From Micromonospora parathelypteridis (GTDB taxonomy: Bacteria; Actinomycetota; Actinomycetes; Mycobacteriales; Micromonosporaceae), in the NCBI RefSeq assembly GCF_014201145.1, contig NZ_JACHDP010000001.1:2232001-2296000 (forward strand): DNA of 64,000 nucleotides. The letters are read 5' to 3'. The notes beneath the pieces were generated by a model that saw only the letters and a list, made by a program, of their open reading frames with translations, had not been told where the DNA came from and ran no database searches. The position numbers were made by a program, and so were the translations under genes. This document shows positions 42,686 to 51,638 of this stretch, in pieces (positions within the stretch are counted from its first letter, which is position 1; every line of letters starts with the position of its first letter).

Positions 42686-44122
42686 ATGACCGAGTTCGAC
42701 GCGGCCACCGCCGCCGTCCAAGCCGCCCTCGACGCGGGCGCACGGTACGCCGACGCCCGGGTGATGCACCGCCGCTACGAGTCGATGACCGCGCGCAACG
42801 GGGACGTGGAAGAGCTGACCCAGGACGAGAGCATCGGGCTCGGTGTCCGGGCGCTGGTCGGGGCGAGTTGGGGCTTCTACGCCGTACCCGATCTCTCGGA
42901 CGCCGCCGCCCGCGACGCCGGCCGACGTGCGGCGCGGACGGCGATGGCCAGCGCTCGGGTGCCCGGCCCGCCGGTCGACCTGGTGCCGGTCGAGGCGGTC
43001 ACCGCCAGCTGGGCCTCCGGTTGCCAGATCGACCCGCTCGGGGTGCCGCTGTCGGACAAGGGTGACCTGCTGGTCGGCGCGACCCGCACGATGGCCGAAC
43101 ACGGCGCGGACCTGGCCGAAGGCCTCTACCAGATCTGGGACACCGCCAAGTGGTTCGTCTCCAGCGAGGGCCACCGGATCGACCAGCGGATCCGCGAGTG
43201 CGGTGGCGGCATCTCCGCCACCTCGATCGGTGACGGCGAGACGCAGCGCCGGTCCTGGCCGAGCTACCGAGGGCAGTACGGCACCACCGGCTGGGAGCTG
43301 GTCGAGTCGCTCGACCTGGCCGCGCACGCCGCGCAGATCGCCGAGGAGTCCAGGGCGCTGCTCACCGCACCGCCGTGCCCGGCCGGTGAGACCGATCTGA
43401 TCCTCGGCGGCGAGCAGTTGGCCCTGCAGATCCACGAGTCGGTGGGTCACGCCATCGAGCTGGACCGGATCCTCGGCTGGGAGGCGGCGTTCGCCGGCAC
43501 GTCCTGGCTGGACCTGGCCCAGCTCGGCTCGCTGCGCTACGGCTCGGAGCTGATGAACATCACCATCGACCCGACGATCCCGGGCGCGTTGGGCAGCTTC
43601 GGTTTCGACGACGAGGGTTCCCCGGCGGTCAAGCGGGACGCGGTCCGCGACGGCCGCTGGGTGGGTGTGCTCGCCGGCCGGGACTCCGCCGCCATCGCCA
43701 GCCTGGACTACGGCGGCAGCGTACGGGCCGACGGGTGGGCCCGGCTGCCGATGGTGCGGATGACCAACGTGGGTCTGGAACCCGGTCCGCACACTCTGGA
43801 CGAGATCATCGAGGCGACCGACGACGGCGTGCTGATGGACCTCAACCGGTCCTGGTCGATCGACGACAAGCGGCTCAACTTCCAGTTCGGCTGCGAGGTC
43901 GGGTGGGAGATCAAGAAGGGTCGGCGGGGGCGGATGCTGCGCAATCCCACGTACACCGGAATCGGCCCGCTCTTCTGGCGGTCGATGGACATGCTCTCCA
44001 GCGAGACGGTCTCCTGGGGCACGCCCAACTGCGGCAAGGGCCAACCCGGCCAGACCGGGCACACCGGCCACCCGGCCGCGCCGGCCCGGTTCCGCAACGT
44101 CCGGGTGGGGGTGTCCGCGTGA
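42686..44122 (+). CDS. TldD/PmbA-family metalloprotease, TldD-like
   Basis: A 478-residue U62 peptidase subunit. The zinc motif HESVGH (His250, Glu251, His255; HExxxH) is intact, preceded by GGEQLALQI and followed by IELDRILGWEAAFAG, as in TldD. TldD/E heterodimers cleave unfolded peptides, for example maturing microcins and modified peptides. The partner gene follows 55 nt downstream. A Gly/His-rich insertion (GKGQPGQTGHTGHPA, ~455-470) precedes the C-terminus. Confidence 0.93.
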   Translation: MTEFDAATAAVQAALDAGARYADARVMHRRYESMTARNGDVEELTQDESIGLGVRALVGASWGFYAVPDLSDAAARDAGRRAARTAMASARVPGPPVDLVPVEAVTASWASGCQIDPLGVPLSDKGDLLVGATRTMAEHGADLAEGLYQIWDTAKWFVSSEGHRIDQRIRECGGGISATSIGDGETQRRSWPSYRGQYGTTGWELVESLDLAAHAAQIAEESRALLTAPPCPAGETDLILGGEQLALQIHESVGHAIELDRILGWEAAFAGTSWLDLAQLGSLRYGSELMNITIDPTIPGALGSFGFDDEGSPAVKRDAVRDGRWVGVLAGRDSAAIASLDYGGSVRADGWARLPMVRMTNVGLEPGPHTLDEIIEATDDGVLMDLNRSWSIDDKRLNFQFGCEVGWEIKKGRRGRMLRNPTYTGIGPLFWRSMDMLSSETVSWGTPNCGKGQPGQTGHTGHPAAPARFRNVRVGVSA

Positions 44123-44140
44123 GCGCGAGGAGTGAGCCGG
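44122..44140 (+). repeat. Dispersed element E, copy 2 (AGCGCGAGGAGTGAGCCG)
   Basis: The 18-mer matches copy 1 at 15299-15316 with one change. It begins on the stop codon of tldD and ends before the ribosome site of the next gene. Confidence 0.55.
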
Positions 44141-44177
44141 TCTTGGGAGCCCCGCAGTCGCGAACCAAGGAGGCATC

Positions 44178-45584
44178 GTGAGTGGGCCTACGGAGTTGGA
44201 GCTGGCTGGGCAGGTCATCGAGCTGGTCCGGCGCCTCGGCGGCCCGGCCGCGCAGGCCGAGGCGGTGGTGACGCGCGCGGATCTGGCGCTGACCCGCTTC
44301 GCCAACTCGGCCATCCACCAGAACGTCGCGGAGTCGACCGTCGGAGTTCGGCTCCGGCTGCACGTCGACGGTCGGACCGCCGCGGGCAGCGGAAGCGTGG
44401 TCACCGCCGACGGGCTGCGCGCGTTGGTGGAGCGCACCCTGGCCGCGGCGCGGCTCTGCCCGCCCGATCCGGGCTGGCCGGGGCTTGCACCGCCCGCACC
44501 CGCACCGGACGCGCCGGGAGTCGACGAGGCCACCGCGTACGCCGAGCCGGATCAGCGGGCCGACCGGGTCGGCGCGTTCGTGGCCGCCGCCGGGGGCCTC
44601 ACCACGGCCGGATACTGCCGCACCGCGCACCGCTCGTCGGCGTTCGCCAACTCGGCCGGGCACACCGCGCACGGCCGCTCCGCGGAGGCGGCGATGGACG
44701 GCATCGCCCGCCTCGACGGCGCGGACGGGGTGGCCCGGCGCTACACCGACCAGCTCTCCGACCTCGACGGTGCCGAGTTGGGCGCGCAGGCGGCGGCGAA
44801 GGCGCAGGCCGCGGCGGACCCGCTCGAGCTGCCCCCGGGGCGTTACGAGGTGGTGTTCGAGCCGGCCGCTGTGGCCGACCTGCTGCAGAACCTCTCCTGG
44901 TACGGCTTCAACGGCAAGCGGTACGCCGAGCGGCAGTCGTTCGCGGAGCCGGGGGCGGCCCAGTTCGACTCGACGGTGACCCTGGTCGACGACCCGCTGG
45001 GCTCGTCGGGTCTACCGTTCGACGCGGAGGGCACCGGTCGACGGGCGCTGACCCTGGTCGAGGCGGGCACCACCCGGGCGGTGACACACGACCGGCGGAC
45101 GGCCGCCGAGGCGGGCGCGGAGTCCACCGGGCACGCGGTCGCGGGTGGGGCAACCTGGGGCCCGATGGCCCGCAACCTACGCCTCTCCGGCGCGCAGGCC
45201 GGCCCGGCCAGCCCGGTTGGCCGGAGCACCACCGGCGCGGCGGCCGGTGCGGTGGTCGACGCGGACACCGCGGCGCTGGTCGCTGGCGTACGCCGAGGGT
45301 TGTTGGTCAGCGATCTCTGGTACACCCGGGTGCTGGACCCGAAGAGCCTCGTCGTCACCGGGTTGACCCGCAACGGCGTCTGGTTGATCGAGGACGGCAC
45401 CGTCGTGCGGGCGGTACGCGACCTGCGGTTCACCGAGTCGTACCCGCGGGCCCTCGGGCCCGGGGCGGTGCTCGGGCTGGGCGCGCGGGCGGTGCGCCAA
45501 CCGGACCGGGTGGACGGTGCGTGGTGGGCTGCGCCCTCGCTGCGACTCGCGTCCTGGCACTTCACCGGAGGTGCGTCCGGCTGA
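44178..45584 (+). CDS. TldD/PmbA-family protein, TldE/PmbA-like partner
   Basis: A 468-residue protein paralogous to TldD but lacking the HExxxH motif, as expected of TldE/PmbA. N-terminal segment LTRFANSAIHQNVAESTVGV (~38) and the C-terminal TRNGVWLIEDGTVVRAVRDLRFTES are typical. GTG 44178 has AAGGAGG 7 nt upstream. It should form the inactive half of the heterodimer with the upstream gene. Confidence 0.93.
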   Translation: MSGPTELELAGQVIELVRRLGGPAAQAEAVVTRADLALTRFANSAIHQNVAESTVGVRLRLHVDGRTAAGSGSVVTADGLRALVERTLAAARLCPPDPGWPGLAPPAPAPDAPGVDEATAYAEPDQRADRVGAFVAAAGGLTTAGYCRTAHRSSAFANSAGHTAHGRSAEAAMDGIARLDGADGVARRYTDQLSDLDGAELGAQAAAKAQAAADPLELPPGRYEVVFEPAAVADLLQNLSWYGFNGKRYAERQSFAEPGAAQFDSTVTLVDDPLGSSGLPFDAEGTGRRALTLVEAGTTRAVTHDRRTAAEAGAESTGHAVAGGATWGPMARNLRLSGAQAGPASPVGRSTTGAAAGAVVDADTAALVAGVRRGLLVSDLWYTRVLDPKSLVVTGLTRNGVWLIEDGTVVRAVRDLRFTESYPRALGPGAVLGLGARAVRQPDRVDGAWWAAPSLRLASWHFTGGASG

Positions 45585-45837
45585 GCGCAGTGACGTTCGT
45601 GCCAGCGCCTCATCGATCGGCGTGCCGGTGCTTTTCCGCAGGCCAGACACACGGGACACTCCCTTGCGCGGACGGCTCGCAGAGATCGGCGTAACGTGTG
45701 TCACTTAGCTGCGTCGGTCGACCCGGCGTGGTCGTTGGTGTGCGCATGACGTGGCAGCGGGTGCGGGTTCGCCGGTCCGCGTGCCGACCGGAGAAAGATC
45801 AGCCCGCCCGTACGGGCCCGTCGAGGAGACGACTCGA

Positions 45838-46644
45838 ATGACTTCAACGGCAACGAGGCCGCGGGGAGCGCGGGCGCGCGCCGCCATCGCGGCGAAGACG
45901 TTGCGTACCGACCGCTGGTGGTTCGCCCCACTGATCACCGTGATCGGGCTCAGCGCCTGGGTCGCGTACGCGACGGTCCGGGTCTTCCAGCATGACAACT
46001 ACTGGGTGGACGAGTTCCACTACCTGACCCCGTTCTATTCCCCGTGCGTGACTGACCGGTGTGTCGAGGCAGCCTCGCACTTCGGCCGGTTCCTGCCCGG
46101 CTGGTGGATCATCCCGGATGCCGCGCTGACCCTGCCGTTCCTGCTGCTATTCCGGCTCACCTGCTACTACTACCGCAAGGCCTACTACCGGTCGTTCTGG
46201 CTGTCGCCGCCGGCCTGCGCCGTCCCGGACGGTCACAAGGAGTACGGCGGTGAGACGCGCTTCCCGCTGCTCGGTCAGAACCTGCACCGCTACTTCTTCT
46301 ACGCCGCGGCGATCATCTCGCTGATCAACACCTGGGACGCGATCCTCGCCTTCCACTCGCCAAAGGGTTTCGGCTTCGGGCTGGGCAACATCATCCTGCT
46401 GGTCAACGTGGTGGCGCTCTGGGCGTACACGATCTCCTGCCACTCGTGCCGGCACATCATCGGTGGCCGGCTCAAGCACTTCTCCAAGCACCCGGTGCGG
46501 TACAAGGCCTGGACGTTCGTCTCGGCCCTGAACGTCCGGCACATGCAGCTCGCCTGGATCACCCTCGGCACCCTGGCGCTGGCCGACTTCTACATCATGG
46601 CGCTCGCGGCTGACTGGTTCTCCGACCTGCGGTTCATCAACTAA
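45838..46644 (+). CDS. sdhC: Succinate dehydrogenase membrane anchor (SDH1-type)
   Basis: A 268-residue anchor with five transmembrane helices (~30-50, 87-105, 145-162, 180-200, 230-250). His residues in HDNYWVDEFHYLTP, QNLHRYFFY and SCHSCRHIIGG are candidate heme or quinone-site ligands. This size and sequence style fit the mycobacterial Sdh1 anchor (Rv0249c) rather than separate SdhC/SdhD. ATG 45838 has GAGGAG 9 nt upstream. First gene of sdhCAB. The 253-nt gap before it holds only a probable promoter region. Confidence 0.88.
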   Translation: MTSTATRPRGARARAAIAAKTLRTDRWWFAPLITVIGLSAWVAYATVRVFQHDNYWVDEFHYLTPFYSPCVTDRCVEAASHFGRFLPGWWIIPDAALTLPFLLLFRLTCYYYRKAYYRSFWLSPPACAVPDGHKEYGGETRFPLLGQNLHRYFFYAAAIISLINTWDAILAFHSPKGFGFGLGNIILLVNVVALWAYTISCHSCRHIIGGRLKHFSKHPVRYKAWTFVSALNVRHMQLAWITLGTLALADFYIMALAADWFSDLRFIN

Positions 46645-46656
46645 AGGGCCCCTGAC

Positions 46657-48585
46657 ATGACCACTACCACTCGTATCGAACGACACCACTACGACGTCGT
46701 CGTCATCGGGGCCGGCGGCGCCGGTCTGCGCGCGGCGATCGAGGCCCGGCTCGCCGGCAAGAAGACCGCGATCATCTCCAAGTCGCTCTTCGGCAAGGCG
46801 CACACGGTGATGGCCGAGGGCGGCGCGGCGGCCGCGATGGGCAACGTGAACAGCCGGGACAACTGGCAGGTGCACTTCCGCGACACCATGCGCGGCGGCA
46901 AGTTCCTGAACAACTTCCGGATGGCCGAGCTGCACGCGAAGGAGTCGCCGCAGCGGATCTGGGAGCTGGAGACGTACGGTGCGCTCTTCGACCGCACCAA
47001 GGACGGCAAGATCTCCCAGCGCAACTTCGGCGGCCACGAGTACCCGCGCCTGGCACACGTGGGCGACCGGACCGGCCTGGAGCTGATCCGCACCCTCCAG
47101 CAGAAGATCGTCTCGCTGCAGCAGGAGGACCAGCGGGAGTTCGGCTCGTACGACGCCCGGATCAGGGTGTTCTCCGAGACCACCATCACCGAGCTGCTGC
47201 TCGACGGTGACCGGGTCGCCGGCGCGTTCGGCTACTACCGCGAGTCGGGCGAGTTCGTCCTCTTCGAGGCGCCGGCCGTCGTGCTGGCCACCGGCGGCGT
47301 CGGGCGCTCCTACAAGGTCACCTCGAACTCGTGGGAGTACACCGGGGACGGGCACGCGTTGGCGCTGCGCGCCGGGGCGACGCTGATCAACATGGAGTTC
47401 CTCCAGTTCCACCCGACCGGCATGGTCTGGCCGCCCTCGGTGAAGGGCATCCTGGTCACCGAATCGGTGCGCGGCGACGGTGGCGTTCTGAAGAACTCCG
47501 ACGGCAAGCGGTTCATGTTCGACTACGTCCCCGACGTCTTCCGCAAGCAGTACGCGGAGACCGAGGAAGAGGCGGACCGCTGGTACACCGACCCGGACAA
47601 CAACCGGCGCCCGCCGGAGCTGCTGCCCCGCGACGAGGTGGCCCGCGCGATCAACAGTGAGGTCAAGGCCGGGCGGGGCTCCCCCGCCGGTGGCGTCTTC
47701 CTGGACATCGCGAGCCGGCGTTCGTCTGACGAGATCCGCCGACGGCTGCCGTCGATGTACCACCAGTTCAAGGAGCTGGCCGACGTCGACATCACCTCCG
47801 AGCCGATGGAGGTCGGGCCGACCTGCCACTACGTGATGGGCGGCGTGGAGGTGGACCCGGACTCGGGTGCCGCCTTCGGCCACGTACGCGGGCTGTTCGC
47901 CGCCGGCGAGGTCTCCGGCGGTATGCACGGCTCCAACCGCCTGGGCGGCAACTCGCTGTCCGACCTGCTGGTCTTCGGCAAGCGGGCGGGCGGGCACGCG
48001 GCCAGCTACGCCGACGGGCTGCCCGCCCGGCCGAAGGTGGCCGTGGACGCGGTCGAGGCTGCTGTGGAAACCGCGTTGGCCCCGCTGCAGCGGGACACCG
48101 GCGAGAGCCCGTACACCCTGCAGCAGGACCTCCAGGCGGTCATGGGGGATCTGGTGGGGATCATCCGCCGGGAGGGCGAACTGGCCGACGCGCTCCGCCG
48201 GCTCGCCGAGCTGCGTGAGCGGGTGGCCAAGGTGAGCGCGGCCGGCGGCCGACGCTACAACCCGGGCTGGCACCTGGCCCTGGACCTGCGCAACATGCTG
48301 GTGGTCTCGGAGTGCACCGCGATGGCGGCGCTGGAGCGGCAGGAGTCGCGTGGCGGGCACACCCGGGAGGACTATCCGGCGATGGAGCCGAAGTGGCGGC
48401 AGGTCAACCTGGTCTGCGCGTTGGACGGCGACACCGTGCAGCTGACCCGCAAGCCGCTGCCGAAGATGCGGCCGGAGCTGATCGGCCTCTTCGACCGGGC
48501 CGAGCTGGGCAAGTACCTCACCGACGAGGAGCTCGCTGACTTCGACGCCCTCGTCGCCGACGCTGGAGAGGCGGACAACCGATGA
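46657..48585 (+). CDS. sdhA: Succinate dehydrogenase flavoprotein subunit
   Basis: A 642-residue FAD subunit oxidising succinate to fumarate. FAD motif VIGAGGAGLRAA (~16-27), the covalent-FAD His and active-site text KAHTVMAEGG (~47-56), HPTGMVWP (~251), and HGSNRLGGNSLSDLLVFG (~427) are all intact. Preceded by an AAAGGGCCC leader 12 nt after sdhC; overlaps sdhB by ATGA. Confidence 0.96.
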   Translation: MTTTTRIERHHYDVVVIGAGGAGLRAAIEARLAGKKTAIISKSLFGKAHTVMAEGGAAAAMGNVNSRDNWQVHFRDTMRGGKFLNNFRMAELHAKESPQRIWELETYGALFDRTKDGKISQRNFGGHEYPRLAHVGDRTGLELIRTLQQKIVSLQQEDQREFGSYDARIRVFSETTITELLLDGDRVAGAFGYYRESGEFVLFEAPAVVLATGGVGRSYKVTSNSWEYTGDGHALALRAGATLINMEFLQFHPTGMVWPPSVKGILVTESVRGDGGVLKNSDGKRFMFDYVPDVFRKQYAETEEEADRWYTDPDNNRRPPELLPRDEVARAINSEVKAGRGSPAGGVFLDIASRRSSDEIRRRLPSMYHQFKELADVDITSEPMEVGPTCHYVMGGVEVDPDSGAAFGHVRGLFAAGEVSGGMHGSNRLGGNSLSDLLVFGKRAGGHAASYADGLPARPKVAVDAVEAAVETALAPLQRDTGESPYTLQQDLQAVMGDLVGIIRREGELADALRRLAELRERVAKVSAAGGRRYNPGWHLALDLRNMLVVSECTAMAALERQESRGGHTREDYPAMEPKWRQVNLVCALDGDTVQLTRKPLPKMRPELIGLFDRAELGKYLTDEELADFDALVADAGEADNR

Positions 48586-49646
48586 GCGCGAAGCGTCAGT
48601 TCCGGATCTGGCGGGGTGACGAGACCGGCGGGGACCTGCAGGACTACATGGTCGAGGTGAACGAGGGCGAGGTCGTCCTCGACGTCATCCATCGTCTGCA
48701 GGCCACCGACGCGCCCGACCTGGCCTGCCGCTGGAACTGCAAGGCCGGCAAGTGCGGCTCCTGCTCCATGGAGATCAACGGCAAGCCGCGGCTGGGCTGC
48801 ATGACCCGGATGTCGACCTTCGGCGACGAGGAGACCGTCACGGTCACCCCGCTGCGCACCTTCCCGGTCATCCGGGACCTGGTCACCGACGTCTCGTTCA
48901 ACTACGAGAAGGCACGGGAGACTCCCGCGTTCGCCCCGCCGGCGGACGTGGCTCCCGGTGACTACCGGATGCAGCAGGTCGACGTCGAGCGCTCGCAGGA
49001 GTTCCGCAAGTGCATCGAGTGCTTCCTGTGCCAGACGGTCTGCCACGTGATTCGCGATCACGACGAGAACAAGCAGGCGTTCTCCGGCCCGCGATACTTC
49101 ATCCGCGCGGCCGAGCTGGACATGCACCCGCTGGACAGCCGGACCGACCGCAAGGAGTACGCGCAGGCGGAACAGGGCCTCGGATTCTGCAACATCACCA
49201 AGTGCTGCACCGAGGTCTGCCCCGAGCACATCAAGATCACTGACAACGGGATCATCCCCATGAAGGAACGAGTCGTCGACCGCAGGTACGATCCCCTTGT
49301 GTGGCTTGGTAGCAAGATCTTCCGTCGGGGCGAGACGCCCCAGACCAGCGTGACCACCGCCCGTCACGGCTCTGCGACGCCGGGCTCAGCCCGGGATGGG
49401 GTGCACTCGCACGCGGGTGGCTCCCACGACTCGCAGGCTGAGGCGCAGGCGCAGAGCGGCGTCAACTGGCATCGGGAGGTGCCCCACCCGACCGCTCCGG
49501 CGGTCGACGACCGGGGCAAGCTGCCGCTGACCGAGCTCACCTTCGACCGGGCCGCCGCGCCGTCGCCGTTCGGCGACGACGTGACCTTCCCGCTGCCTCC
49601 GGAGCACCTCAACTTCGCGCACCCGGAGCAGGACGACAAGCACTGA
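48582..49646 (+). CDS. sdhB: Succinate dehydrogenase iron-sulfur subunit with long C-terminal extension
   Basis: A 354-residue protein. Residues ~1-245 are a standard SdhB: [2Fe-2S] CRWNCKAGKCGSC...LGC, then CIECFLCQTVC and CNITKCCTEVCP for the 4Fe-4S and 3Fe-4S clusters. Then comes a ~105-residue extension rich in Ser, His, Ala and Pro, with no cysteines. Ordinary SdhB/Rv0247c is ~248 residues. The reading frame is continuous to the terminator, so this is not a sequencing stop loss in the conserved core; its role is unknown. Confidence 0.93.
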   Translation: MSAKRQFRIWRGDETGGDLQDYMVEVNEGEVVLDVIHRLQATDAPDLACRWNCKAGKCGSCSMEINGKPRLGCMTRMSTFGDEETVTVTPLRTFPVIRDLVTDVSFNYEKARETPAFAPPADVAPGDYRMQQVDVERSQEFRKCIECFLCQTVCHVIRDHDENKQAFSGPRYFIRAAELDMHPLDSRTDRKEYAQAEQGLGFCNITKCCTEVCPEHIKITDNGIIPMKERVVDRRYDPLVWLGSKIFRRGETPQTSVTTARHGSATPGSARDGVHSHAGGSHDSQAEAQAQSGVNWHREVPHPTAPAVDDRGKLPLTELTFDRAAAPSPFGDDVTFPLPPEHLNFAHPEQDDKH

Positions 49647-49659
49647 GCACCTCAACGAC

Positions 49660-49694
49660 GACGGGGGCCGCGGCAACAGCCGCCGGCCCCCGTC
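49660..49694. terminator. Terminator hairpin after sdhCAB
   Basis: 11-bp stem 49660-49670 with 49684-49694, extended inwards by CGGC/GCCG, 14 nt after the sdhB stop. Confidence 0.8.
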
Positions 49695-49741
49695 CCATTC
49701 CCCCACCCACCCCGACCCCCGCTCCCGCTCCCGCTCCCGCC

Positions 49742-49804
49742 CGTTGATCATGAAGTTATTGCTGCGACACGCCGGAGAGCGCGGCAATAACTTCATGATC
49801 AACG
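49742..49804. repeat. Dispersed hairpin repeat, family A copy 2
   Basis: Perfect 21-bp stem 49742-49762 with 49784-49804, loop containing GCGACACGCCG. Shares the outer arm TGATCATGAAGTT and loop with copy 1 (12287), but the inner stem reads ATTGC/GCAAT here and AGCGG/CCGCC there. Just before it is a GCTCCC hexamer repeat (49720-49740). Confidence 0.88.
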
Positions 49805-49832
49805 GGGGGCACGCGGGGGGCCGGCCGGGGGG

Positions 49833-50273
49833 TTAGGTGGGTTTTAGGAGGGGGCGGAGGGCTGCGACGATGGGGGCGTCGGCCGGGAGCCAGGTGACCG
49901 AGTCCAGTTCGTCGGCGGCGAGCCAGCGGAGCGCGGAGTGTTCCAGGGCCTGCGGCTGGTCGCCGTGCAGCAGGCGCGCGGCGTACACCTTGAGCACTGA
50001 GCGGCCGTGCGCCATCCGTACGTTGCGGCCGACCCGATCGCCGATCTCCACGCGTACGGCCAACTCCTCGGCGCACTCCCGGATCAGCGCGTCGGTCTCG
50101 GCCTCCCCCGGCTCGACCTTCCCGCCGGGAAACTCCCACATCCCCGCCACCTCCGGCGGGGCGGAACGCGCACAGGCGAGCACCCGCCCGTCCCGGATGA
50201 TCGCCGCACCGACGATCACCTTCAGGTCCCGTCGCTCGGCCTGCCCACCATCATTCGCCCGTTCGGTCCGCAC
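49833..50273 (-). CDS. Nudix hydrolase, MutT-like
   Basis: A 146-residue Nudix protein. The Nudix box GGKVEPGEAETDALIRECAEEL (Gx5Ex7REUxEExGU) is intact at ~50-72, with VIVGAAIIRDGRVLACARS before it and WLPADAPIV near the end. MutT-type enzymes hydrolyse 8-oxo-dGTP or similar nucleotides. GTG 50273 is uncertain; the conserved part begins about 16 residues later. Confidence 0.92.
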   Translation of the reverse strand: MRTERANDGGQAERRDLKVIVGAAIIRDGRVLACARSAPPEVAGMWEFPGGKVEPGEAETDALIRECAEELAVRVEIGDRVGRNVRMAHGRSVLKVYAARLLHGDQPQALEHSALRWLAADELDSVTWLPADAPIVAALRPLLKPT

Positions 50274-50456
50274 GGGCGTCCAGGGTGCCAGATCAATCGG
50301 CGGTTTGGGTACCGTAGCCGTCCGCTAGGCCAACAGAACACGGAAGTGTGGGCGTGGACACCCCTTCCGAGCGGCGAGAGACTAGGGGACACCGACAAGA
50401 CACGGGATGGCGACGATTTGGCCACGAGCCGACAACGGCGCTTGGGGGGTGCGGTG

Positions 50457-50765
50457 ATGCGCGTGCTGTTCAACAGCAGGGCAAAGCACGACTATCTTTC
50501 CGACGCGTTGACCCTGCTATCTGGTTGGACGCGCGAAGGCGAGCAGATCCGACGGACGCTCGCGCTCGACGATACCCAACACGCCGCCCTGACTGAACGG
50601 GTCAAGGTCGTCGCGGACGCGCTGCACCTGCGTCCCGAGATCAGCCGCTCGCCCGACAGCACGCAGATCCGGGTCGGGCACGGCAACGGCGAGCCGCTGA
50701 CCGAGGGTGAGGTCCTGTTGGCCGCCCGCATCGAGGACGCCTACCGGGCGGTCACCGAGTCCTGA
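50457..50765 (+). CDS. Pterin-4a-carbinolamine dehydratase-like protein lacking the catalytic motif
   Basis: A 102-residue protein whose layout matches PCD: SGWTREGEQIRRTLALDD (first helix/strand), VKVVADALHLRPEISRSP and GEPLTEGEVLLAARIEDAY. The family catalytic motif [E/D]xx[H/N]HP is replaced by LHLRPEI, so dehydratase activity is doubtful. Some PCD-fold proteins are also transcription cofactors. ATG 50457 has GGGGGGT 6 nt upstream. It overlaps the convergent VOC gene by 14 nt. Confidence 0.75.
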   Translation: MRVLFNSRAKHDYLSDALTLLSGWTREGEQIRRTLALDDTQHAALTERVKVVADALHLRPEISRSPDSTQIRVGHGNGEPLTEGEVLLAARIEDAYRAVTES

Positions 50766-51174
50766 CGGCCGGGTCCGGACCCACCTCCGCGTCCTGGGGG
50801 TACCAGCGCAGCTCCACCGAGTTGCCGTCCGGATCTTGAACGTAGATCGACGTCGCCGACCCGCGCGCGCCGAACCGCCCGACCGGCCCGGTCAGCACCG
50901 TGAAGGCCCCGGAGTCGACCACCCGGGCCCAGTCCAGCGGTGCCACCACCAGGCAGAAGTGGTCGATGTTCGTGCCCTGCCGCTCGCCTCGGACGAGGTC
51001 GATGATGCTGTCGCGGCTGATCCGCACCGACGGGAACGGGACGGCACCCGCACGCCACTCGTCGACCCGTACCGGTGCCAACCCGAGTCGACCGCAGTAG
51101 AAGTCCAGGGAGCGCTCCACGTCGGCGACAGTCAACACAAGATGGTCGAAGCCAGTCACCCGCACCTCGCTCAC
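50752..51174 (-). CDS. VOC-family (glyoxalase/bleomycin resistance/dioxygenase fold) protein
   Basis: A 140-residue protein with two betaalphabetabetabeta units: GFDHLVLTVADVERSLDFYC at the start and IDHFCLVV...SIYVQDPDGNSVELRWYP. Metal-ligand-like His (FDH, IDH) and Glu (VELR) are present. Substrate unknown. GTG 51174 overlaps the stop of the upstream DUF1801 gene (GTGA). Confidence 0.9.
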   Translation of the reverse strand: MSEVRVTGFDHLVLTVADVERSLDFYCGRLGLAPVRVDEWRAGAVPFPSVRISRDSIIDLVRGERQGTNIDHFCLVVAPLDWARVVDSGAFTVLTGPVGRFGARGSATSIYVQDPDGNSVELRWYPQDAEVGPDPAVRTR

Positions 51175-51524
51175 GCCTCCTCCAGTTCGGCCGCCGCGCA
51201 CATCCAGTCGGTGAACAGGGCCGGATCGATGTCGGCGACGGCACGCAGCTTCACCACCGCCATCGCTCGGGCGGCGGGCACCAGTCGCCCGGACGGGTCG
51301 GTGATCTCCTGCCCCCGCCACAGCCCGAAGGTCACGTAGGACCCGTGGGCCTTGAAGAAGCAGACCGGGCGTTGACCAGGCCGGTCGCCCAGGCTCCAGA
51401 CCGGGTGCCCGTGCCAGACCGCGCCGGTTGCCCGGGGTACGGCCGCCGCGATCACCGGTGTCAGCTTCTCCCCGATCTCGCGCAGCGGGCCGGCCAGGCC
51501 GGCCAGGTAGTCGTCGATGCTCAT
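51171..51524 (-). CDS. DUF1801 domain protein
   Basis: A 117-residue protein starting MSIDDYLAGLAGPLREIGEKL, with AAAVPRATGAVWHGHPVWSLG and VTFGLWRG, the pattern of DUF1801 (YdhG-like, MmcQ/YjbR-neighbour fold). Function unknown. ATG 51524 has GAGAGG 8 nt upstream. Coupled to the VOC gene by GTGA. Confidence 0.85.
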   Translation of the reverse strand: MSIDDYLAGLAGPLREIGEKLTPVIAAAVPRATGAVWHGHPVWSLGDRPGQRPVCFFKAHGSYVTFGLWRGQEITDPSGRLVPAARAMAVVKLRAVADIDPALFTDWMCAAAELEEA

Positions 51525-51638
51525 CTCGCAGCCTCTCGGTCGAATGGTTGCCGTGCCGCGTTTACGATCCGCGAACGGGGACCTCGGACCAAGATCTGAT
51601 GCCGCTACGATCGTTGTCCACAGGTCAACGATGGAGGC

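Noticed and set aside
45585..45837. Search for an RNA gene or riboswitch before sdhC
   Set aside because: No tRNA-like cloverleaf, known riboswitch core or strong hairpin was recognised; treated as promoter region.
49720..49741. GCTCCC hexamer repeats as a regulatory array
   Set aside because: Only about three to four short units in C-rich spacer sequence; easily explained by composition.
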